A DNA stretch of 64,000 bases from contig JAFLTB010000004.1 in assembly GCA_022510605.1 (NCBI GenBank), positions 1 through 64,000 of the forward strand. The letters run 5' to 3'. Both the position numbers and the translations under genes were made by a program. Positions 1 to 9,953 of the stretch are shown here, one piece after another (the stretch's first letter is position 1; each line of letters opens with the position of its first letter). A model generated the notes under the pieces. That model did no database searches and had not been told where the DNA came from. It saw only the letters and a list, made by a program, of their open reading frames with translations. The stretch comes from Lachnospiraceae bacterium (GTDB taxonomy: Bacteria; Bacillota; Clostridia; Lachnospirales; Lachnospiraceae).

Positions 1-255
1 AGCGATTGGCTTTATATCAAGGTCATTGTCCAAATTAAAGTCATACGTCATATAAAAAAGCTGTTGACTATATATCTTTAAATCCAAGTCAGACATGTCC
101 AGCAGAATCATAATATCTATATCTGAGTCCGGCCGAAAATCCCCCCTGGCATAGGAGCCATATAAAATGACCCGACGCAAATGCAAGCCGTATATCTTTT
201 TAATCTCTGCAATATACCGTTCAAGCAGTCCCTGTATCGTCTGTGGCATAGCCAT
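1..255 (-). CDS. MNT-type nucleotidyltransferase domain protein (3' end outside window)
   Basis: My minus-strand translation: MAMPQTIQGLLERYIAEIKKIYGLHLRRVILYGSYARGDFRPDSDIDIMILLDMSD...; GSYARGDFRPDSDID matches the Pol-beta/MNT motif GSxARG..SDxD. Confidence 0.8.
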   Translation of the reverse strand, partial: MAMPQTIQGLLERYIAEIKKIYGLHLRRVILYGSYARGDFRPDSDIDIMILLDMSDLDLKIYSQQLFYMTYDFNLDNDLDIKPIA

Positions 256-362
256 ATCTCCTTTCCCTGCAATTCCAATAGCGTAAGTTTTTTTACATTA
301 TACCCTGTTTTCTAATCTCTCACAACTCATATTTTCATTTTACATAAAAAACACTTTGCTTT

Positions 363-452
363 CTACTCTTTCTCCATCTTCGCTAATTCTGATGCTGCCC
401 ATGTGTCATATTCCTCATAGGTATTCCACCAGTCCGTATAGCTCCTTTCCAT
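363..452 (-). CDS. Possible 29-aa small protein at the end of the operon
   Basis: MERSYTDWWNTYEEYDTWAASELAKMEKE; ATG 3 nt after the stop of the HAD gene, with GAGGAA upstream; too short for the ORF track. Confidence 0.35.
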   Translation of the reverse strand: MERSYTDWWNTYEEYDTWAASELAKMEKE

Positions 453-455
453 GAT

Positions 456-860
456 TTACAATTCCTCGTTTACTACAAATTCCGCCTGACAGAACTGGTC
501 ACGCTCTGTATTAACAGCAATGGCCGTTTTCAAACCCGATGCCTTTTTGTCATTAATTAAAATTCGTTCCCCGTGCGGCATGTCATACAAAATTATATCA
601 AAACGGATGCCTGCCTCTGTTAAAAAGCTTTCTGTCATTTCCCTGTATTCACTCCCCCGGGCGGTGAGTATAATCACTTTATCTTCTTCGGATATGCCGT
701 CAAAAAACTCCTTAGCCCCGGAAAGCAGGGAATCCCTGCCATCAATAAGATAGCCATTGTGCTTTACAATGGTTCCGTCTAAATCTAGGAGCCATGTTTT
801 CCCCAGAGGGGAAACCTCTAATTTATTTTTTACCATTCTGCTTTCCTTTCGTTTATCCAT
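456..860 (-). CDS. HAD-family hydrolase (capsule/sugar-phosphate type)
   Basis: WLLDLDGTIVKHNGY (DxDGT motif) ... VIILTARGSEY ... ILINDKKASG. Confidence 0.75.
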   Translation of the reverse strand: MDKRKESRMVKNKLEVSPLGKTWLLDLDGTIVKHNGYLIDGRDSLLSGAKEFFDGISEEDKVIILTARGSEYREMTESFLTEAGIRFDIILYDMPHGERILINDKKASGLKTAIAVNTERDQFCQAEFVVNEEL

Positions 861-1905
861 GTATAGTCTGCTCTGTTCGCAATTTGTCGCCCAAAAAAGA
901 ATATAATTTTTTTACCACAAATGTAAGACTTAATGTAAGTGTTATTTTAGCGAGAAGTAATAAAATATAAGCAACCAGATAGTTTCCCATGCTTTGGGAT
1001 AGTATTTCAAAGAAGTTATAGTAAGGGTAAAACCTCGATTCTATCCCAGAAACCACTAGAATCCAAAGAGAATTTTCCCCACACCATCTCAGAAAACGAA
1101 CGAACAAAGTAAGATTTTCTTTTCGGGCCAACTTCTGAGACAGAGTAATAACCAGTAAGCACGCCAATAATGAACCAATTATTGCCAGCATGCCCTGTTG
1201 CACTAATGCTTTGCAGATATCTAAAGGCATTTTTCTAGATAAAAAAATCCAAAGCAAAATACCAATTACCACAACAGAAACTTTCAAAGGCCGATTTAAA
1301 AAATTTGTTTTCTTCATCCACCAACCAAGATAAACATAAACCGTTGCAATACATGCCGGAAAAAGGCTAAAAGGCGGCCAGTAACCCATTAATGTCAATT
1401 TAACTCCTGCACAGGCAAGCAGACTTACCCACAAAAGAGAAGTAATATTGTCATTTTTCCTAACCATAAAATATACAGCAAGTCTAGCCACAAGAAGCGC
1501 TACAAAAAACCAGCCATATCCGCAAGGCAACACCATATACCCATTAGGAAGGGTCACCGTTCGCCCTGCTGCATAAAGAGTAGCAATAATTCGAGATATA
1601 GTCATCTCTTTCAGGTTTATACTACCCTTAAATGCAATCATAGTGCAGCAATCTGCCAGCCAAATTCCCAGACAAAGAATTAAATATGGAGGCAATAATC
1701 TTTTAATGCTGTTAAAAATATAAGAAGCAGGTTCTTTCTTTTCATTTATCAGATAGCCACTGCGGAGAAAAAATAACGGCACATGGAATAGAAACATTGC
1801 ATATGTCACTACTTTATAATGGTCTACCCCCGCATGTCCTATGATTACCGCAAGAATAGCAATCCCTATAGCAATATCCAAAAATATAAGCCGTTGTTTT
1901 TCCAC
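853..1905 (-). CDS. Acyltransferase family 3 membrane protein (polysaccharide O-acyltransferase)
   Basis: LDIAIGIAILAVIIGHAG...FLFHVPLFFLRSGYLI, multiple TM segments; OafA/Acyl_transf_3 pattern. Confidence 0.8.
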   Translation of the reverse strand: MEKQRLIFLDIAIGIAILAVIIGHAGVDHYKVVTYAMFLFHVPLFFLRSGYLINEKKEPASYIFNSIKRLLPPYLILCLGIWLADCCTMIAFKGSINLKEMTISRIIATLYAAGRTVTLPNGYMVLPCGYGWFFVALLVARLAVYFMVRKNDNITSLLWVSLLACAGVKLTLMGYWPPFSLFPACIATVYVYLGWWMKKTNFLNRPLKVSVVVIGILLWIFLSRKMPLDICKALVQQGMLAIIGSLLACLLVITLSQKLARKENLTLFVRFLRWCGENSLWILVVSGIESRFYPYYNFFEILSQSMGNYLVAYILLLLAKITLTLSLTFVVKKLYSFLGDKLRTEQTIHG

Positions 1906-1917
1906 TACATCACCCCT

Positions 1918-3015
1918 CTATTCAATATAAGAGTCCAGCATCGCATTTCTCGGTATGTTAATTGCACACGCACTCGGATACGGATTCGTTGGCGCAAAAT
2001 CATTGATAAGCGTCCGGCAGGCATGGCTGCATCCCATAACCATGGCGTATACTGGCAATTTTTGTTCTTCAAATATCTGCATCAGCTTGTCTCGATATTT
2101 TTCTTCTCTGGAAGTCGTCACGATAATCTGTGCACCTTCCTCTGTCAGTTTGCGAAGTGTTGCAAAATTTTCCGGAATTACTTCAAAACTATTACTCCAG
2201 TTCTTGCTTCCATATTTTCCCCGGTTGGTAAAAAGAACGCCGTCAATATCTACGAAATAGGTTCCAAAACGCTTTTGTACATTTCTCCAATCCTTCAATG
2301 TACCCCAGTCTTCATAATCGACTGCTTCCTTATACTGATATACTGCCATACCGGTTGCAATCAAATAGGATACTACGTGGCTAATAAAAATTTCATTATT
2401 ATTTCCACGCTCCTGCAACAAAGTCTGATAGGCCTTGGAAAAGATTTGATCTGAAGCAAAACCGTATACACCAATGCAGATAATTTCAGACTCAATTTTC
2501 TTTTCAATAATGTCATAAATGATACCTTGATCGTTTACCTTCAAAAAACTTTTGCCACCCAAACGGTAAATTTCACGTTTGAAATGTTGAATATTTAAAC
2601 CTCCAATAAAACTTTGTAAATTAGCAAACGCATCTTTTTCAAATACAGTATAATTATCAGAATCTTTAATTACAAATTCGCCTGTAATATTTGCCTTTTT
2701 TATTGTCTGCTCAATCGTCTCTGCCTGGCAAAAAGTAAACTCGTCCAAAATTACTAATTCAAATTTTTTATTATTGTCCATATCAAATGCCTGACGAATA
2801 ATTAATTCCGCTTCATACTTTTCTACATGTTCCCTGACAATCGTAATGACTATTCGGTCAAATACATCCAAATCCAGACAGGAAACTGCCTTTTGAATCA
2901 TGAGTTCCCCATCGGGATGTGTCAGCAGATATTTTGGCCGCATATTAGGGAACCGGGAAGATTTTCCTCCACATGGAACAATTAATGTTTTCATACAAAT
3001 GCCTCCTTTTTTCAC
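1918..3015 (-). CDS. Sugar nucleotidyltransferase fused to a C-terminal HAD-like phosphatase
   Basis: N-term MKTLIVPCGGKSSRFPNMRPKYLL (NTP_transferase); C-term YFVDIDGVLFTNRGKYG...IIVTTSREEKYR...LINDFAPTNPYPSACAINI (HAD). Confidence 0.75.
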   Translation of the reverse strand: MKKGGICMKTLIVPCGGKSSRFPNMRPKYLLTHPDGELMIQKAVSCLDLDVFDRIVITIVREHVEKYEAELIIRQAFDMDNNKKFELVILDEFTFCQAETIEQTIKKANITGEFVIKDSDNYTVFEKDAFANLQSFIGGLNIQHFKREIYRLGGKSFLKVNDQGIIYDIIEKKIESEIICIGVYGFASDQIFSKAYQTLLQERGNNNEIFISHVVSYLIATGMAVYQYKEAVDYEDWGTLKDWRNVQKRFGTYFVDIDGVLFTNRGKYGSKNWSNSFEVIPENFATLRKLTEEGAQIIVTTSREEKYRDKLMQIFEEQKLPVYAMVMGCSHACRTLINDFAPTNPYPSACAINIPRNAMLDSYIE

Positions 3016-3016
3016 T

Positions 3017-4816
3017 TCAAATTGTCGCTATTTTTTCTATTAGGTACTTCATATTTTCCTTCACAAAGTCCATGGTGGTATCATCTTTTACATAAGGAAC
3101 AATTCGTAATAAATTCAGCAGAAGTATATGGTAAATACTGCGAATTAAATATTTCCCCTCTTTTCTTTTTGTTATATGCTGTAAGATGATTTCTTTCAGC
3201 GAGACAAGACGTATTTTCAAATTATTACCCATTTTTTCTTCAAAGCGATAACTCCAGTGAAGCTCTACATCCTGTAATATTTTCGCAAAATCAATCATCC
3301 AGGAATCATAAAAGGAATCCAGATAGTCAATTAAAAAAATATGTTCCTGTGAAACTATCATATTTTCCAGCGTCAAATCACCGTGACAGGGCGAGGGTAC
3401 TATATGCTCCCATGAAAATGCTAAAAGCAAGTCAATACTCTCCTGAATAACCGGTTCCTTTTCCTTGATGTCCTCACATAAATTCTCCACTTTATTTATA
3501 AAAATTCCAGGAGCGCTTTTATCATATTCTATTGTCTCAGGAATTAGATTCAAAAACAAATCTGCAATGTCTCTTATTTGTGAAAGATGTATGTTTCTCA
3601 TATACTCTGCCAGGGTAATGCCAGAGACATATTCCATTTCAAAGGTATATAAATTTCTTTCATCGTAATAGTCACGATATACTTCTGCCGGTAAAAAGGA
3701 GCCGATTTTCTCATTCTTTTGCTTTTCACATTGCTTTTTTAGACGGATATTGTATTCCTGGTCTTTCGCCTTTTTAATTACAAAATACTTATCCTCGCCT
3801 TTATGCAGGTATATATAGCATCCGGAATGTCCGCTTAATGGAATATCTTTCACTATTAAAGCTAACAATGTCTTCTGCAGTAGTTCCTTGTACATATCTT
3901 CATCCTGGGCAATTTCATGTTCATCAAATTCGAACTCTATTGCCTGATCATCCAGTCCTAAACCTACGAGTGAATAACAGGTCAATGAACTGCCATTTCC
4001 TTTTCTCAAGTGTTTTGGGTAAAAAACAATTTTCTTGCAGGATGACCCCGATATAATATCTGTAAAACCACTTCGCAGACCAATATAATATCCGCAGTAG
4101 TCCATTACGGGAACCGAAATGGAATATTCAAAAAATAATCGTTTGGTTCCCGGGATTTCCTGTTCCTCTCCACCACAATTTGTATACACAGCAAAACCAG
4201 CAGCCAATAATCGTCGGGCAATTTCCTCCCAAAATTTTTCTGGCAGCAAATTCATTGAAACAGCATAAGGTGATAAAATAACGGTTTTTCCCTTTACTAA
4301 GCCTTGTTCCTCGCAAAAAGCAGCCGCTTTCTCTCTGTCAAATTGTGGTTCCCTTTTCTTTAATTTACGAACATCTCCAAAAGAAGTTGTCCAAAACAAA
4401 TCTAAAAAATTTATATTTCTAACGCCTCTGAAATTTCCCATAATCATGACACCGTCACGGAACAGTGGGGTGTCATAATGAAGCAAATGAATTCGTTCAT
4501 CTTTTGTAAGACAACGATATTTTGTAATCGCATCGCACTGTTTCTGACTGATTTCCTCTATTGGTATGCCAGGAAATAGAGAACCCACTCTTTTACATGC
4601 CCCGCCTACCACAAGGAGGCAATAATTTCTTATATTATGGCTGTCTGCAAAACTTTGTAAATATATACAGTCAAAATAAATATCTCCTGTCCCCGGATAC
4701 ATTGCTATAAAAAATTCGCAGTCTTCCCCATAGTTTTTTCTTAAATTGCGTTGAAGTCTTTCTGCCATTTTAATATTGGCACAATACTGGCGATACAAAT
4801 CAAAAACCATTACCAT
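3017..4816 (-). CDS. GT9-like domain fused to an APH/choline-kinase-type phosphotransferase
   Basis: N-term EIPGTKRLFFEYSISVPVMDYCGYYIGLRSGFTDI resembles the ORF at 9954-10955; C-term CHGDLTLENMIVSQEHIFLIDYLDSFYDSWMIDFAKILQD is an APH catalytic loop (HGD..N / D). Confidence 0.7.
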   Translation of the reverse strand: MVMVFDLYRQYCANIKMAERLQRNLRKNYGEDCEFFIAMYPGTGDIYFDCIYLQSFADSHNIRNYCLLVVGGACKRVGSLFPGIPIEEISQKQCDAITKYRCLTKDERIHLLHYDTPLFRDGVMIMGNFRGVRNINFLDLFWTTSFGDVRKLKKREPQFDREKAAAFCEEQGLVKGKTVILSPYAVSMNLLPEKFWEEIARRLLAAGFAVYTNCGGEEQEIPGTKRLFFEYSISVPVMDYCGYYIGLRSGFTDIISGSSCKKIVFYPKHLRKGNGSSLTCYSLVGLGLDDQAIEFEFDEHEIAQDEDMYKELLQKTLLALIVKDIPLSGHSGCYIYLHKGEDKYFVIKKAKDQEYNIRLKKQCEKQKNEKIGSFLPAEVYRDYYDERNLYTFEMEYVSGITLAEYMRNIHLSQIRDIADLFLNLIPETIEYDKSAPGIFINKVENLCEDIKEKEPVIQESIDLLLAFSWEHIVPSPCHGDLTLENMIVSQEHIFLIDYLDSFYDSWMIDFAKILQDVELHWSYRFEEKMGNNLKIRLVSLKEIILQHITKRKEGKYLIRSIYHILLLNLLRIVPYVKDDTTMDFVKENMKYLIEKIATI

Positions 4817-4822
4817 TAGTTA

Positions 4823-6214
4823 TCAGTCCTTTGCCAATTTATTAATAAGATAATTTACAATATAGGTTCCAGATGAACCAACGTTAATAAAATTTTCCTC
4901 CATCACAGCCATTCTCTGACTATATTTTTCATCTTTTCCTTTTATGAGCACCGTTTGAAACCATTCATCAATTTCTTTTTGGTTATGACAGCAATAGTAA
5001 CTATCCAAAATTTTCCTTCCTAATTCATTATAAATTTGAAGCGGCTCCTTATTTTCCGGGTTTATCAAATATAAGCACGGACTTTTCGATGGTAACCATT
5101 CGCTGGTAAAGGAGCCACAGTCAGTAATTAAGCAGTCACAATGTCGAAACAAAGGAATGTAGTCACTTCCCAAATATACAATTCCATTGGGAAACTCCTC
5201 CCATCTCTTTACATATTCACTATACTCTTTTGAAGTAATACCCGGATTGATTCCTCGTTTTTCCAATTTCCGTAAATGTAATGGAATATCCGGGTGCGGT
5301 TTGAAAACAAATCGAATATCCGGATTCGTTTTCACTAAATTTTCAAAATATTTATAATATAGGTGAAAAGTAGAGATATTTAACCAACCTTCATTACACA
5401 TACTCCAATGCGGAGCATACACCACGGTCTTTTGATTTGTTTTTAAACTGAATTCAAAATGATTATGGCTAATCTCCAAAAAATAGTTATCCAATTTAGG
5501 ATATCCGGCAACTATTACATTTTTTCCGCCAAAATAGGAACGATTCAAAAATTCTTTGTAGACATCGTAATTTTCTACAAAATTAATCCAAGCCGAATTT
5601 ACAATTGGATTATTATACATCCAATCGTTGAGTTTGACATTCCGCATTGCATAATTCACATAACAAGTTAAAAAATCCGGGCTTATTACGGAATCCCTAA
5701 AATAGCATGGTTCTATATTTAAGTATGAGGCAAATAAAAACAGGATATCCGGCTCATAACTTTCCAGCGGAATGGGATGTTGTTTTTCATCATATGCGAT
5801 AGTTACTTTATAACCACGCCCTGTCAGTTCCCGATACTGCTCTTGCAATTCCTCCCAGTATATTTCTTCCCGGGCAAAGTCATAATCTTTTTTATGAATT
5901 AAAATACATTCCGGGATAAACTGCTCTGATTGTTCCATTGCTTTGTATATGGAATCGAATACAAATTTTCCGTCGCTGACAACAAGGAAACAAACATGAA
6001 TTTTCTTTCCCTCTCTATACTTTCTTCGAACTCTCTCTAATGTCTGTTGATGCATCAACTGATTTGCCATAGCCTCCAGACGCTGCGTTCCCTGTTTTTT
6101 AATTTCTAATCTTGTATCATTTATATTTTGATTCAATGTGCTAAAACGTTCTTCTATTCGATTTATGTTGGGGGGCAGTATCGTTTTTGCCAGTTTTTTC
6201 CATGACATTCCCAT
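4823..6214 (-). CDS. CDP-glycerol:polyglycerophosphate glycerophosphotransferase-like (TagB/TagF family)
   Basis: VVYAPHWS...RFVFKPHPDIPLHLRKLEKRG...YLGSDYIPLFRHCDCLITDCGSFTSEWL. Confidence 0.75.
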   Translation of the reverse strand: MGMSWKKLAKTILPPNINRIEERFSTLNQNINDTRLEIKKQGTQRLEAMANQLMHQQTLERVRRKYREGKKIHVCFLVVSDGKFVFDSIYKAMEQSEQFIPECILIHKKDYDFAREEIYWEELQEQYRELTGRGYKVTIAYDEKQHPIPLESYEPDILFLFASYLNIEPCYFRDSVISPDFLTCYVNYAMRNVKLNDWMYNNPIVNSAWINFVENYDVYKEFLNRSYFGGKNVIVAGYPKLDNYFLEISHNHFEFSLKTNQKTVVYAPHWSMCNEGWLNISTFHLYYKYFENLVKTNPDIRFVFKPHPDIPLHLRKLEKRGINPGITSKEYSEYVKRWEEFPNGIVYLGSDYIPLFRHCDCLITDCGSFTSEWLPSKSPCLYLINPENKEPLQIYNELGRKILDSYYCCHNQKEIDEWFQTVLIKGKDEKYSQRMAVMEENFINVGSSGTYIVNYLINKLAKD

Positions 6215-6230
6215 TGCGTTTCTCCTTAAT

Positions 6231-7364
6231 TCATTCCTTTGTTATTTCATTCTTAAGTTCTCTTTCAGAAACCATTAATTTTTGCACAATATTTCTTTCT
6301 AACTGGTCAATTCGCATGGCATTACGGTATGCCAGATTATACGTGGGAGAAAGTTTTCTTAATATCGCTATTAAAGTTAATTTCAAACGATGCTTCCATG
6401 GTACTTTTTTAGCAACACGGATGTCCTCTGTATGTTTGCCTGGTATAAAAGAAGAGTCGCAATACTTTTGGTAGTCTTCTTCATATACATACTGGCTATA
6501 TAACCCGTATCGGAAATCAACATCTAAATTTGATATATTCATTGATATGGAATTTTTTTCTTCGTTAGTAAAAACTACGCCAAACTCAATAGGGTCTAAT
6601 ATAATAAAATTACTCACTACAAATTTTTCACTTTCTTTCAAATCAATATCATCAAAAGAAAGAAAATGTGATAATTCCCACTGTGGAAATAATCGTTTTG
6701 CAAAACAAAGACCAATATACTGTTCCGGGGCATATTTTCGCAACCAATATCCAGTCCACCATGAGTATGATTGCTGTGTTAAGTAAGGACGTCGTTCATA
6801 GTATCTGGCAAAATCTTCTAAATCCTCTATGATAGGAATGTCTACAAAATTCCAAACATCTTCTTTCAGACCAAAAACATACCAGTCTGACAGATGAAGC
6901 GGGGTTGTAATCTCCTTTTTATTATCTGCATTATGTCCCAGAAATTTAGTAGTGTAGACACTGGGAATTAACAGTTTATGTGAGGCTAACACATATTCTT
7001 GAATACGTTCAGAATATTGGTTAAAGTAGTCCAAAAACCGGTCATGGATAATCTCTAAATCCGTTCTCATTTTTAGTACGTATTTTCGCGTAGCACGCTT
7101 TACGCCTTCTCTGGAAGACACAATCCATCGGTTTATATTTAATGCGACACTTTTGGGTGGATTCCAATACGCACAGCCCGGATCCTTGCAATAGATAATT
7201 TCATCGAATTCCAAAAATTCTGTACATGTATTTTCCCACGTTGATAAGATGATTTGTGCTCCCGGCAAAATATTTTTGATGGAATTTATACATTTCATAG
7301 TGTCTTTGTTTACCGGGCCTTGAAGGACCACTGATATATCTTCATGAGGTATTCTTGTTGGCAT
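6231..7364 (-). CDS. WavE-like polysaccharide synthesis protein
   Basis: ISVVLQGPVNKDTMKCINSIKNILPGAQIILSTWENT is characteristic of the WavE family. Confidence 0.7.
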   Translation of the reverse strand: MPTRIPHEDISVVLQGPVNKDTMKCINSIKNILPGAQIILSTWENTCTEFLEFDEIIYCKDPGCAYWNPPKSVALNINRWIVSSREGVKRATRKYVLKMRTDLEIIHDRFLDYFNQYSERIQEYVLASHKLLIPSVYTTKFLGHNADNKKEITTPLHLSDWYVFGLKEDVWNFVDIPIIEDLEDFARYYERRPYLTQQSYSWWTGYWLRKYAPEQYIGLCFAKRLFPQWELSHFLSFDDIDLKESEKFVVSNFIILDPIEFGVVFTNEEKNSISMNISNLDVDFRYGLYSQYVYEEDYQKYCDSSFIPGKHTEDIRVAKKVPWKHRLKLTLIAILRKLSPTYNLAYRNAMRIDQLERNIVQKLMVSERELKNEITKE

Positions 7365-7365
7365 A

Positions 7366-7839
7366 CTAATTATCCTCCTTTTCTTTCATACAATGTTCAG
7401 GCTCGAGCCCCAGCATACCAATACATACAATCTCTTCCAATGTCAGACCCTTCAGTCCGATTACAGATTCTGCATTTCTGCCAAAAGGCTTATCCAACGA
7501 AATAATGCGTATTCTTTCTTCTGTAGTAAAAATAGTGTAAAAATCAACAAACTTCTCCCATTCCTCTTTAGAAATAATTTGAACATTTGCTATTTTAGAG
7601 GAATACTCAGAAGGACTGGGGAGCATATCTGTATTTGCCGTAACCAAAATAAGATTATTAATTTCTCTTTCTTCTTTAAAAATATCAATATATTTTAAAG
7701 CAGCATAATTGCAGGCGGCATTATCATCCATTGCCAATACATAGTCGTGAATCCCTAAATGATTCACACGTATGATTTTCCTCCAAACAAAATATCCCTG
7801 ATAGGCATGTATCAAATATTTAATTAAATTTTTTTTCAT
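7366..7839 (-). CDS. Uncharacterised protein of the polysaccharide operon
   Basis: 157-aa ORF, 1-nt/4-nt junctions with its operon neighbours; no motif recognised. Confidence 0.6.
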   Translation of the reverse strand: MKKNLIKYLIHAYQGYFVWRKIIRVNHLGIHDYVLAMDDNAACNYAALKYIDIFKEEREINNLILVTANTDMLPSPSEYSSKIANVQIISKEEWEKFVDFYTIFTTEERIRIISLDKPFGRNAESVIGLKGLTLEEIVCIGMLGLEPEHCMKEKEDN

Positions 7840-8444
7840 GGTTGCTCCATCTCATCTTCACTATAGCTTCTCAATCTGTTCCCAATATCTCCACCTGGAT
7901 GATTTTTCTTAAATTCCAATAAGGTCACCCCCCGGCGTTCTGCGATATTCATGGCCAGGCCTTGCAAAACCAGAAGGTTAATGGTTGTTGAATTGTTTGG
8001 GACAACATTCCATGCGTCTCCCTCATGCTGTAAATGAAGGAGTAAATTATTTTCCAGCATTTTGGATAATGTCGAATCTTTTTGAAAAGAAAGCAGCCAG
8101 ATACGAACATCCCGCTTTTTTAATAGTTCTGCAAGTTGTATCGTCTCCTGTGTTTCACCGCTCTTTGTCAACAAAATCACAAGATCATCTTTATGAACCA
8201 TTCCCAAGTCCCCGTGTATGGCAGAATTAGTATTCATAAAACTTGCATTTTGTCCCAGGGAAATCATTGTACCAACAAATTTATCACAAACAGGTACATT
8301 TTTCCCCAAACCACTTACAATTATTTTCTTTCCCTGTTCTAACGTTTCTACTGAGTCCTCTAACAAACGATTAAAAGCAGTTTCATCCATAGAACGAATG
8401 GATTCATCGATAACTTTCAAAATATTTTCAAAATATTTCTTCAT
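7836..8444 (-). CDS. SIS-domain sugar-phosphate isomerase (KpsF/GutQ-like, no CBS domains)
   Basis: SGLGKNVPVCDKFVGTMISLGQNASFMNTNSAIHGDLGMVHKDDLVILLTKSGETQET. Confidence 0.8.
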   Translation of the reverse strand: MKKYFENILKVIDESIRSMDETAFNRLLEDSVETLEQGKKIIVSGLGKNVPVCDKFVGTMISLGQNASFMNTNSAIHGDLGMVHKDDLVILLTKSGETQETIQLAELLKKRDVRIWLLSFQKDSTLSKMLENNLLLHLQHEGDAWNVVPNNSTTINLLVLQGLAMNIAERRGVTLLEFKKNHPGGDIGNRLRSYSEDEMEQP

Positions 8445-9943
8445 AACACTTCCTCCAAATAGTAAAGCCCATTATAAAAGGCCCCGCACACGGAGTCATA
8501 ATCCTCCCAGGCATAGGTGGTAAGGGACAGCCAGATAATGGCGTGAATCAGTTTGATTTCCTCTGGCTCTGCCACCTCCGCAATCATGGCCAGATACTCC
8601 TCCTGCATATCCCCCCACTGGTTGGATTCAATCTCCAGTTTTACTTCCGTCTCTCCGATTTCCAGACGGAACCGCCGCAGGTTGAACTGGTCGTAGTTCC
8701 CATACAGCGAATAATACAGCTTCGCCCAGTCATACAGCGGGTCTCCGAAAATTTCCGAGTGGCCGAAATACCCCCTCGGGTCAATCAGCACTGGCTCCTT
8801 CCCCTGCCGCAGAAGCATGTTGGAGAAGGTGCAGTCCCCATGTATCAGACGGAAGGCCGGACAGGACAGCGAGGCCACCCGTTTCTCTAACTCCTCCAGA
8901 TGCCAGAATACATTCCGGCACTGGCGGCCGTTGACAGTAATGGTCTTTTCTCTGGCAAAGGGAACCATATCTCGGATTTTCCCCAGCCGCTCCACGGTCT
9001 TGGTATAATAGGCCTCCTGTATGCTGAAACAATCCGCCGGTCTTGCCTCGTGGGCATGGAGTGTTTTCAGGCAGTCCACCAGGCTTTCCAGAACCTGTCT
9101 CTTTTCCTTCCGGGACAGGTGGTACTCAAAAATGTTTTTCCCGTCAATCCGCTCCATGACAATGGCCGGCTCATACTCATATATTTTGGGGATATTTTTT
9201 AATCCCAGCTCCTCCACATGGCGGTACCAGGCACGCTCCCGCACAGCCAGGCTCCGGCCCTGCTCATCAATGCCCTCTTTAATCAGCCGGTCTCCCTCTC
9301 GGATAATTCGGTTGAAGGGACGGCACCGTCCGCTTTCCTGCACCCCGATGGTTTCTAACAGTCCATATTCCTTTGTCTTATGCAGGGACAGCTCCTCAAA
9401 GGAAACCGGGCTGCCCTGAAGCCAGCGGACAAACTCTCCGCTCTGTGGCATTTCCCGCAGGAGAGATTTTTCCTGAAATACAAAAAAACCTGCCACCCCG
9501 GCATCTTCGGAAGGCACTTCTTCAAACTTTCCCTCCCGGTAGCTCCACCGGCAGGGGAAGTCCCTGGACAGTCCCAGATAATTTCCCGTCTTATCTGGCA
9601 GGGCGAACTCCTCTGGCAGAATCAAATCCGACCAGATTAACAGAAAGGGTTCCCCCTCAGGAATTTTTGCAAGTGCATCCGGAATCCCGGCACAGGTTCC
9701 CGTCTCGCCTCCTGCGCTGACAACCAGATATGTTACATCGGCAAAGGCCGCCAGATATCTGCGCAGGACATCCTCTTTATAATCTCCGATAATGATGTAT
9801 TTTTTATCGGGATATTTACGAAATAAATGGAACAGTATCGGCAGGTTTTCCACCGGGACAATTGCCTTGGGGCGGTTAGCTGTCAAATATCCTAATCTGG
9901 TTCCTTTTCCCCCCGCCTGAACAACGATATACTCTGGTCTCAT
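8441..9943 (-). CDS. Nucleotidyltransferase fused to APH/choline-kinase-type phosphotransferase
   Basis: N-term VVQAGGKGTRLGYLTANRPKAIVPVENLPI; C-term LIHGDCTFSNMLLRQGKEPVLIDPRGYFG...DPLYDWAKLYYSLYG. Confidence 0.8.
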   Translation of the reverse strand: MRPEYIVVQAGGKGTRLGYLTANRPKAIVPVENLPILFHLFRKYPDKKYIIIGDYKEDVLRRYLAAFADVTYLVVSAGGETGTCAGIPDALAKIPEGEPFLLIWSDLILPEEFALPDKTGNYLGLSRDFPCRWSYREGKFEEVPSEDAGVAGFFVFQEKSLLREMPQSGEFVRWLQGSPVSFEELSLHKTKEYGLLETIGVQESGRCRPFNRIIREGDRLIKEGIDEQGRSLAVRERAWYRHVEELGLKNIPKIYEYEPAIVMERIDGKNIFEYHLSRKEKRQVLESLVDCLKTLHAHEARPADCFSIQEAYYTKTVERLGKIRDMVPFAREKTITVNGRQCRNVFWHLEELEKRVASLSCPAFRLIHGDCTFSNMLLRQGKEPVLIDPRGYFGHSEIFGDPLYDWAKLYYSLYGNYDQFNLRRFRLEIGETEVKLEIESNQWGDMQEEYLAMIAEVAEPEEIKLIHAIIWLSLTTYAWEDYDSVCGAFYNGLYYLEEVL

Positions 9944-9953
9944 CTGTGTCTCC

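Noticed and set aside
1819-2454. 211-aa plus-strand ORF
   Set aside because: Antisense to the NTase-HAD and acyltransferase genes; no SD or domain.
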